Shown here in pieces: positions 7,568-13,597 of a DNA stretch of 20,102 bases. Both the position numbers and the translations under genes were made by a program. Numbering within the stretch: position 1 is the first letter of the stretch; each line of letters begins with the position of its first letter. The notes under the pieces are model-generated. The model was not told the origin of the DNA, searched no databases, and saw only the letters and a list, made by a program, of their open reading frames with translations. The DNA is from an uncultured Spirochaetaceae bacterium (GTDB taxonomy: Bacteria > Spirochaetota > Spirochaetia > Treponematales > UBA12059), in NCBI GenBank assembly GCA_938004315.1, contig CALKWG010000092.1:1-20102 (forward strand), written 5' to 3'.

Positions 7568-7598
7568 GCTCGCCGAGCCGGGCGCGCCGGGAACCGCC

Positions 7599-8324
7599 AT
7601 GCTCGAGGAATTGGAGCTCGATAGCGAGGAGCGCATCAAGGCGTTTACGCATCCCTATAGGATGCGGCTCCTGAACGCGCTCAGGCAGCAGGCCAGGCCG
7701 GCGACGGCCACCGAGCTGGCGCGCTCCTTAGGCGACGGGCCGGGCAAGGCCCATTACCACATGCGTCTCCTCGAGGCCGCCGGCATCGTGGCCGTGGCGC
7801 GTACCGAGGTGGTGAACGGCATCATCGCCCGCTACTACGAGCCGGCCGCCCGCCACTTCGTCGTCCAGCCGGGCCTAGGCCCGGCCGACGAGGACGGCGC
7901 GCTCCGCGACGAGCTATCGCGGATGATCGCTCGCCGCTTTAAAGAGGGCCTCAAGGCCTTTTTGGAGCGGACGATGATAGAGGCCGGCGACGAAGCCGAG
8001 GGCGCGGCCGGCGCGCCGGGCGCGGCCGGCGCCGCGCGCCGCGCCTTCCTCTACGACCAGCTGGTCCACTGCGACGACGAGGCTTGGCAGGAGCTCCGCT
8101 CCTACCTGGACGAGTTCGCGGCCAAGCATACCGTCGCGAGCCCGGGCAGGCGCGCCAGGCGGCTCTTCATAGCCGGCGCCAGCGACCTACCCGTCGCTAG
8201 CGACCGCCCGGATACGCCGGCGGGGGCCTCGGGCCAAGCCCCGGTTCCGGCCTATTGGACGCTCGGCATGGGCATACCCGGCTCGTCGGGCCGCTGGCAG
8301 CCGCCCGAGCCGCCCTTGCGCTAG
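7599..8324 (+). CDS. ArsR-like winged-helix transcriptional regulator
   Basis: A 241-residue regulator. Residues 8-85 form an ArsR/HTH_20-type winged helix: RIKAFTHPYRMRLLNAL, then ATATELARSLGDGPGKAHYH and MRLLEAAGIVAV, then a wing ending in IIARYYEPAARHFVV. The middle (95-175) is predicted helical with an Ala/Gly-rich insert, and may serve as an effector or dimerisation domain. The C-terminal 70 residues are Pro/Gly-rich and look disordered. No metal-binding CXC motif of true ArsR is present. It starts 31 bases after jag and probably reads through from it. It lies just upstream of the separately promoted glpA-like gene and could regulate it; this is inference. Ribosome binding site is weak. 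Confidence 0.85.
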   Translation: MLEELELDSEERIKAFTHPYRMRLLNALRQQARPATATELARSLGDGPGKAHYHMRLLEAAGIVAVARTEVVNGIIARYYEPAARHFVVQPGLGPADEDGALRDELSRMIARRFKEGLKAFLERTMIEAGDEAEGAAGAPGAAGAARRAFLYDQLVHCDDEAWQELRSYLDEFAAKHTVASPGRRARRLFIAGASDLPVASDRPDTPAGASGQAPVPAYWTLGMGIPGSSGRWQPPEPPLR

Positions 8325-8333
8325 GCTCTTCGC

Positions 8334-8362
8334 TTGCCTCGGGCGGCGGGCGCCCTTATACT
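8334..8362 (+). promoter_or_regulatory. Promoter of the glpA-like operon, apparently leaderless
   Basis: TTGCCT (8334-8339), a 17-base spacer and TATACT (8357-8362) end only 8 bases before the ATG at 8371. Transcription would therefore begin at or within two bases of the start codon. No purine-rich ribosome binding site is present in the gap, in agreement with leaderless translation. Confidence 0.65.
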
Positions 8363-8370
8363 GCTACGCT

Positions 8371-9576
8371 ATGTTCAACCCTCCCGTTCCGCATAGGCAT
8401 GCCGCCCGCGTCTTAATCGTGGGCGGCGGCGGCTCCGGCGCCGCCCTGGCCTACGACCTAGCCCTGCGCGGGCTGTCGGTCCTGCTCGTAGAGAAAGGCG
8501 AATTCACCTCCGGCACCACGGGTCGCCACCACGGCCAGCTGCATTCGGGCGCGCGCTACGCCGTGGGCGACCGGGCCATCGCGCGCGAATGCATGCAGGA
8601 GACGCTCATCCTCCGGCGTATCGTACCCCAGGCGATCGAATATAACGGCGGGCTCTTCGTGGCCCTGAGCGACGACGAGGCCGATTACGGCGACAGCTTT
8701 ATAAGCGCCTGCCTAGAGGCGGGCATACCGGCCCGGGACGCGGCGACCGAGAAGGCGCGGGCCTGGGAGCCGGCCTTGAACCCGGCCGCCCGCCGCGCCG
8801 TGTGGGTTCCGGACGGTAGCTTCGACGCGTATCGGGTGCCGGCCGCCTTCTTGGCGGGCGCGGCCGCGCTGGGCGCCGAGCTTAGGGCGTTCACGGAGCT
8901 GGTCGGGATAGAGCTCCGCGGCGGGCGGGCCGTCGGGGCCGCCCTGCGCGGGCCCGACGGCCGGGAGGAGAGGCTCTCCTTCGATTACCTCGTGAGCGCG
9001 ACCGGGGCCTGGGCGGGCAGGGTAGGCGCCCTGGCGGGCCTGGACGTTCCGATCACCCCGGCTCCCGGCGCCATGCTCGCCGTGAAGGGGCGGCTTACCG
9101 ACATGGTGATCTCCCGCCTGGCGCCGCCCGGCGACGGCGATATCCTCGTGCCCCAGCGCGGCCTGTCCATCATCGGAAGCACGCAACGGCGCGCCGACTC
9201 GCCCGAGGGCATCCTGCCGACGGACGAAGAGATCGCCTACCTGAAGGGCCGGGCCGCCGAGCTCGTCCCAAGCTTCGCCGACGCCCCGTTCCACGCGGCC
9301 TGGGCCGCCGCACGCCCCTTAGCCGGACGCGCCTCGAACGACGCCGAGGGCCGCGCCATATCGCGCGACTTCGCCGTGCTCGACCACGCCGACGACGGCG
9401 TCGCCGGCATGTGCACGCTGATAGGCGGCAAGGCTACCGCCCTGCGCGTCATGGCGGAGAAGGCCGCCGACGAGGTCTGCGCCCGCTTAGGCATCGCGGA
9501 GCCCTGCCGCACGGCCGATTTCGTCCTGCCGAGCTGGCGCGCGCTCGGCGCGTTCGCCGCGCGGAAGGAGGCCTAG
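8371..9576 (+). CDS. glpA: FAD-dependent glycerol-3-phosphate dehydrogenase, GlpA-like, lacking the C-terminal domain
   Basis: A 401-residue flavoprotein closely following the first 400 residues of anaerobic GlpA. It has an FAD-binding VLIVGGGGSGAALAYDLALR, the highly diagnostic TSGTTGRHHGQLHSGARYAV, then VWVPDGSFDAYR, SATGAWAGRV and late IGGKATALRVMAEKAAD. It would oxidise sn-glycerol 3-phosphate to dihydroxyacetone phosphate. E. coli GlpA continues for about 140 residues with a BFD-like Cys-rich domain; here the protein stops right after ADFVLPSW. The next gene, 3 bases downstream, encodes an iron-sulfur protein that could take over electron transfer. A different hydroxy-acid substrate remains possible. 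No membrane anchor gene follows. Confidence 0.85.
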   Translation: MFNPPVPHRHAARVLIVGGGGSGAALAYDLALRGLSVLLVEKGEFTSGTTGRHHGQLHSGARYAVGDRAIARECMQETLILRRIVPQAIEYNGGLFVALSDDEADYGDSFISACLEAGIPARDAATEKARAWEPALNPAARRAVWVPDGSFDAYRVPAAFLAGAAALGAELRAFTELVGIELRGGRAVGAALRGPDGREERLSFDYLVSATGAWAGRVGALAGLDVPITPAPGAMLAVKGRLTDMVISRLAPPGDGDILVPQRGLSIIGSTQRRADSPEGILPTDEEIAYLKGRAAELVPSFADAPFHAAWAAARPLAGRASNDAEGRAISRDFAVLDHADDGVAGMCTLIGGKATALRVMAEKAADEVCARLGIAEPCRTADFVLPSWRALGAFAARKEA

Positions 9577-9579
9577 GTT

Positions 9580-10374
9580 ATGAGGTTCGTACTGTACGTC
9601 CGCAACGGCGAGGGCTATTCCGAGCTCCGCGCCGAGCTCGACCCCGCCATGACCGTGCTCGACGCCTTGGAAAGCCTACGGGCGGCCGCAGAAGGCGGCG
9701 CGAAGCCGGCCGTGGCCCGGGTCCCCCATTACCGGCACTCGTGCCACCACGGCTCCTGCGGGACCTGCAGCGCCGTCGTGAACGGGCTTGAGTCCCTCAT
9801 GTGCCTGACGCGCTTGGGCGAGCTGGCGGCCGCGCGGCCGAGGAAGCCCGGCGCCGCTCCCGAGCCGCCCGAGATTGCCGCTGACGGCGCCGTCATCGTC
9901 CGTATCGACCCGATACGGCGCGGCGCCCTCGTAGGCGGGGTGGCCGCCCGGCCGGACGAGGCCTTGCGCGCTATACCTGAATGGCTGGGCTACCTGCGTC
10001 CCGCCGAGGCCATTGACAAGGCGGAGCTTGAAGGCGACCCGACTCGCCAGGCTACCGGCGAGGTTCTGTCGGGCAGAGCGCCGGAGCGCGTCCGCTTCGA
10101 AGCTTGCATCGAATGCGGCCTCTGCTCGTCCTCCTGCCCGGTCAGCGTCCCCTTCATGGGGCCGGCTGCGCTGGCTGCAATGAACCGCGGCCGCGAGCGC
10201 GGCGAAGCCCGGGCCGAGGAGCTCCTCGATTCGGCCGCCGCACCGGACGGCGCGGCCGCCTGCGAGCGTCATTTGGCCTGCTCCCGCGTCTGCCCCCAGG
10301 CCGTGTATCCGGGTAAGCATATCCAGCTCTTGAAGAACGCGCTGGCGAGCCTGGCGGCTAAGATGAAAGCCTAA
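9580..10374 (+). CDS. SdhB/FrdB-like iron-sulfur protein with three cluster sites
   Basis: A 264-residue electron-transfer protein. The N-terminal plant-ferredoxin-like domain has C55, C60, C63 and C75 (HSCHHGSCGTC), the exact spacing of the [2Fe-2S] site of succinate dehydrogenase SdhB. The C-terminal domain has C176, C179, C182 and C186 (CIECGLCSSSCP), and C228, C234 and C238 (CERHLACSRVCP). These match the SdhB [4Fe-4S] and [3Fe-4S] ligands in spacing. The start has GGAAGGAGG within the end of glpA. With a GlpA-like flavoprotein as partner instead of SdhA, it probably carries electrons from glycerol 3-phosphate to quinone or another acceptor; GlpC-type anchoring is not seen. Residues 80-125 are Pro/Ala-rich and variable. 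Confidence 0.88.
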   Translation: MRFVLYVRNGEGYSELRAELDPAMTVLDALESLRAAAEGGAKPAVARVPHYRHSCHHGSCGTCSAVVNGLESLMCLTRLGELAAARPRKPGAAPEPPEIAADGAVIVRIDPIRRGALVGGVAARPDEALRAIPEWLGYLRPAEAIDKAELEGDPTRQATGEVLSGRAPERVRFEACIECGLCSSSCPVSVPFMGPAALAAMNRGRERGEARAEELLDSAAAPDGAAACERHLACSRVCPQAVYPGKHIQLLKNALASLAAKMKA

Positions 10375-10377
10375 GGC

Positions 10378-10407
10378 TTGGACAAAGACCGGCCCCCTAG
10401 CTATGAT
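10378..10407 (+). promoter_or_regulatory. Promoter of the DUF1538/P-II operon
   Basis: TTGGAC (10378-10383), an 18-base spacer and TATGAT (10402-10407) begin 3 bases after the preceding stop codon. The predicted transcript starts near 10414, at the base of a strong hairpin. Confidence 0.6.
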
Positions 10408-10410
10408 GAT

Positions 10411-10433
10411 CCCGCCGGGATGTACCCGGCGGG
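10411..10433 (+). promoter_or_regulatory. Perfect 9-bp hairpin covering the DUF1538 ribosome binding site
   Basis: CCCGCCGGG, loop ATGTA, CCCGGCGGG forms a perfect 9-bp stem. Its right arm merges with GGGAG (10431-10435), the ribosome binding site 7 bases before the TTG start. There is no T-run, so it does not look like an intrinsic terminator for the glpA operon. It could restrain translation initiation or protect the 5' end of the transcript. Confidence 0.55.
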
Positions 10434-10442
10434 AGTAGCGCC

Positions 10443-12455
10443 TTGGCGTCCAAAATAAAGCCTAAGAACTCGTCGCCCGCCCACGCTGATCAAGCTAAAA
10501 TTCGAATAGAGCCGAAGCGGGCGGCCGCCATGATAGGCGCGTACGCCCGAGGCAAGCTCGTCGAGCAGCTCCGATCGATCGGTTTCATCGTCGTATACCT
10601 CGTCGCCGTGCAGGCGCTTATCCTCAAGGCGCCGATTCATGACGCGCTCGGCGCGGCCCTCGGCATCGGCGCGACGGTGGTCGGCCTGGCTCTCTTCATG
10701 GAGGGCTTGTTCTTGGCGATCATGCCCTTGGGCGAGCAATGCGGCCTGAAGCTACCCGGTCGGGCCGGCGTCGCCGCCATCATAGCTTTCTCGGCCTCGG
10801 TAGGCGTCGCGGCGACTCTGGCCGAGCCGGCGATCGGACTCTTGAAAGTCCAGGGGGGCGCCGCGTTGCCGTGGGAGAGCCCCCTCCTCTACTACCTTCT
10901 TAACCGCGGCTCGGGGCTCCTCGTGGCCGCGGTGGCCGTCGGCGTCGGCGTCGCGGTCGTCCTGGGCGTGCTGCGCTTCCTGTACGGTTGGGCCTTGAAG
11001 CCGTTCATATTCTCGCTCGTGCCTATACTCGTGGGCGTATCCGTCTATTTCGAGCTTTCTCCGACCCTGCGCCCCGTCGCGGCCTTGGCCTGGGATACCG
11101 GAGGCGTGACGACGGGCCCCGTTACCGTTCCCCTGGTGATCGCGCTCGGCATAGGCGTGTCGCGCATCGCCGGCCGCGGCCGCGGCGGCGCCACGAGCCT
11201 CGGCGTGGTGACCCTGGCCTCCGCCCTGCCGGTCCTGGCCGTCTTCGGCCTAGCCTTAGCCCTGGACGCCCGCGTGCCGGCTCCCGCGGGCGCTCCGGCG
11301 TTCTTCTCCCCGTTCCCGGAGGCGCGGGCTAAGGCGCTCTTCGTAAGCGGGGACGAGGCGGCGCTGGCCGCCGCCGCCGAAAAGGCCGTCGCGCTCGGCG
11401 CCTTGGACCCGGCCTACGCCGCCTGGGCCCTCGCTCCGGATCGCGACCCGGGCTCCGCGGCCTCCCCGAGCCCGGCGGCGGTCGAGGCCGCGGGATCATC
11501 GGCGACCCCGCCGGGTCGCGCGGCCCTCGTCTCGCAGCTTCGGGCTGCCGTAACGGCGGTCCTACCCCTGGCCTTGCTCCTGGGAGTCACCTTGGTCGTA
11601 TTCCTCCGAGAGAAGATCAGGGCCCTCGACGAGATACTCCTAGGCTTGGCCTTTTCTATCGCCGGCCTCTTCTTCTTCAACGCCGGCATGGAGCGCGGCC
11701 TCTCCGCGCTCGGTAGCCAAGCCGGCGCGGCTCTGCCGCGCGCCTACGAGGCGACCGCCCGCGAAGACAGCGCGCTCGCCCTCGGACGGCTTTCGGAGTC
11801 GGACTTCTTCACGGTCGTCGGCCCCGAGGGGCCTAAGCGCTACCTTTGGCTGGACTACGGGCGCGGGCCGAGCGCCGTCCCGGAGGCCGCGCTATCCCGG
11901 GACGCCGTGAGCGGCGACTATCGCTATGTCCCTATCGAAAGCGCCGTATTCGCCGCTTGGGGACGCTACGCCGGCATGGCGGCGGTCCTTGCCTTCGTCT
12001 TCGCTCTCGGCCTCGGGGCGACCTTAGCCGAGCCCTCCCTGGCCGCCTTGGGCTATACCGTCGAGGACCTGACCACGGGCACGTATCGCAAGACTACGCT
12101 CGTACGCAACGTTGGGATAGGCGTGGGCATAGGCTTGGCGGCGGGCTTCGCCCGCATCCTCTTCTCTTTCCAACTCAGTTGGATCCTGGGGCCGGCTTAC
12201 GCGCTGGCGCTGGTATTGACGGCCTTCTCGTCGGAGGAATTCTCAGGCATAGCTTGGGACTCGGCCGGCGTGACGACGGGTCCGGTGACCGTGCCCCTCG
12301 TCATCGCGACCGGCCTAGGGCTCGGCGCCGGCGGCGGCTCGGGCTTCGGGGCGGTGGCCGCCGCCAGCGTGTTCCCGATCGTATTCGTGCTCGCCTCCGG
12401 CTTGGCGGTCCAGGCCAGGGCGAAGCGGGCCGTGGCCAAGGGGGCGTTGGTATGA
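10443..12455 (+). CDS. Duplicated DUF1538 integral membrane protein, putative permease
   Basis: A 670-residue polytopic membrane protein with two homologous halves. Half 1 (about 45-260) and half 2 (about 365-655) each contain an ATLAEP motif and the DUF1538 signature GVTTGPVTVPLVIA, preceded by AWD (W217 in half 1, W605 in half 2). A soluble insert (about 285-360 plus an Ala/Pro-rich stretch) lies between halves, and another (about 415-510) lies inside half 2. The start is TTG 10443, chosen for GGGAG 7 bases upstream; the first ATG is 29 codons later. DUF1538 has no established function, but the repeat architecture resembles that of a transporter. The stop overlaps the P-II-like gene (ATGA). 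Confidence 0.88.
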   Translation: MASKIKPKNSSPAHADQAKIRIEPKRAAAMIGAYARGKLVEQLRSIGFIVVYLVAVQALILKAPIHDALGAALGIGATVVGLALFMEGLFLAIMPLGEQCGLKLPGRAGVAAIIAFSASVGVAATLAEPAIGLLKVQGGAALPWESPLLYYLLNRGSGLLVAAVAVGVGVAVVLGVLRFLYGWALKPFIFSLVPILVGVSVYFELSPTLRPVAALAWDTGGVTTGPVTVPLVIALGIGVSRIAGRGRGGATSLGVVTLASALPVLAVFGLALALDARVPAPAGAPAFFSPFPEARAKALFVSGDEAALAAAAEKAVALGALDPAYAAWALAPDRDPGSAASPSPAAVEAAGSSATPPGRAALVSQLRAAVTAVLPLALLLGVTLVVFLREKIRALDEILLGLAFSIAGLFFFNAGMERGLSALGSQAGAALPRAYEATAREDSALALGRLSESDFFTVVGPEGPKRYLWLDYGRGPSAVPEAALSRDAVSGDYRYVPIESAVFAAWGRYAGMAAVLAFVFALGLGATLAEPSLAALGYTVEDLTTGTYRKTTLVRNVGIGVGIGLAAGFARILFSFQLSWILGPAYALALVLTAFSSEEFSGIAWDSAGVTTGPVTVPLVIATGLGLGAGGGSGFGAVAAASVFPIVFVLASGLAVQARAKRAVAKGALV

Positions 12456-13597
12456 GGGCGGCGGCGAACGGTTTCGAGCAGTATTCCAAGATACACTGCG
12501 TGGCCGACGCGAACGTGGCGGGCGCCGTAGCCTCGGCGCTGCGCGACCTTGGCTTACCCGAGGTCTTCGTCCAGCGGGCCAAGCAGGTCTCGCTCGAGGA
12601 GACAGGCGGTTTCCTCGGCCTCGGCCTGGGGCCGACGGTACGGTCCGCCGAGGATAGGGCCGAGCTCCTGCGCTGGTACGTCCCCAAGCGCTTCGAGGCG
12701 GGCGTCATGCGCCGCGTCGCCGAGGCCGCGGACTTGTTCCTGCCGGGCAGGGGCAGCCTCTTCGCCGAGGACGTCAAGCTACGCCGCGCCGAGGCTCTGG
12801 ATTTCGACGAGAACTTGCTCGCCGAGCTATCGCCAGAAGGCGGGGCCAGGCCGGAGGCCTATAGCGTGCTGTGCTGCATAGTCCAGCGCGGCATGGCGGC
12901 GCCGCTAGCCGACGTCGTCCTGGACCTGGGGCTCTGCGTCCCGGTGGTCTCTTTCGGCGAGGGCATGGGACTTAGGAACAAGCTCGGCCTCCTACGCATC
13001 ACCATCCCCGTGGATAAGGAAGTCATCTATTTCGTGGTGCCCGAGCGCGACGCCGACCTGGTCGAAGGCTTAGCGGTGCATAAGGCGCGCCTCGACCGGC
13101 CGGGCCAGGGCTTCATCTACCGTTACCCCGTCCGGGCGGCGGCGGTCAACCTGCGCGTCCGGCGCGGTAAGCGTAGCTCGGCGGCCAGCATGGAGCAGGT
13201 GATCGCCGCGCTCGACGAGCTTCGCGGCTCGTCCGACTGGAGGCGCCTTGCCCCCGCCAAGCCGGCGCGCGGCGCGCGCGAAGGCGCTGCGTCCGAGGGC
13301 GGCGAGGCGCTCTACTGCCTGTCCCTCGTGGCGGAGGAGGGCTCGGTTGGGGAATTCGTCCGCGCGGCCATGGACGCCGGGGCGGGCGGCGCTACCCTGA
13401 TCCCCCTGGAGCACCGATCCTACGCCGCGGGCAAGGACCGTCCGGTCCATGCCCGCGAGACCTGCGACCTCATCATCCCCGAGCGTGTCGTCGCCCCGGT
13501 TATCGACGCGGTGCAGTCCCGCGGCCTTTTCGAGCCGCATTCGCTCGGCATCGCCGAGCTCAGCTACGTCGCGAAGGCGGTCACCTACCGAGCCTAG
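12452..13597 (+). CDS. Tandem P-II (GlnB-like) signalling protein with about three modules
   Basis: A 381-residue cytoplasmic protein that reads as three P-II-like modules. Module 1 is about 10-125 (KIHCVADANVAGAVASALRD... LFLPGRGSLFAEDV); module 2 about 136-232; module 3 about 286-378 (LYCLSLVAEEGSVGEFVRAA). Module 2 is the best match: after a beta-alpha-beta start it has a short T-loop region, IYFVVPERDADLVEGLAVHK, and the B-loop/end GQGFIYRYPV, comparable to GDGKIFVYPV of GlnB. The T-loop Tyr used for uridylylation in GlnB is not evident. The start overlaps the DUF1538 stop, arguing for joint function in controlling that membrane protein. Modules 1 and 3 are more diverged and less certain. 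A longer in-frame reading upstream is a shadow. Confidence 0.8.
   Translation: MRAAANGFEQYSKIHCVADANVAGAVASALRDLGLPEVFVQRAKQVSLEETGGFLGLGLGPTVRSAEDRAELLRWYVPKRFEAGVMRRVAEAADLFLPGRGSLFAEDVKLRRAEALDFDENLLAELSPEGGARPEAYSVLCCIVQRGMAAPLADVVLDLGLCVPVVSFGEGMGLRNKLGLLRITIPVDKEVIYFVVPERDADLVEGLAVHKARLDRPGQGFIYRYPVRAAAVNLRVRRGKRSSAASMEQVIAALDELRGSSDWRRLAPAKPARGAREGAASEGGEALYCLSLVAEEGSVGEFVRAAMDAGAGGATLIPLEHRSYAAGKDRPVHARETCDLIIPERVVAPVIDAVQSRGLFEPHSLGIAELSYVAKAVTYRA

Noticed and set aside
6953..7639. A 228-codon minus-strand open frame opposite jag
   Set aside because: The KH and R3H motifs on the plus strand are unmistakable; the antisense frame shows only composition bias and no ribosome binding site.
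11846..12451. In-frame upstream extension of the P-II gene through the DUF1538 gene
   Set aside because: The extension is Arg/Gly-rich out-of-frame reading of DUF1538; the real start is ATG 12452, overlapping the DUF1538 stop.
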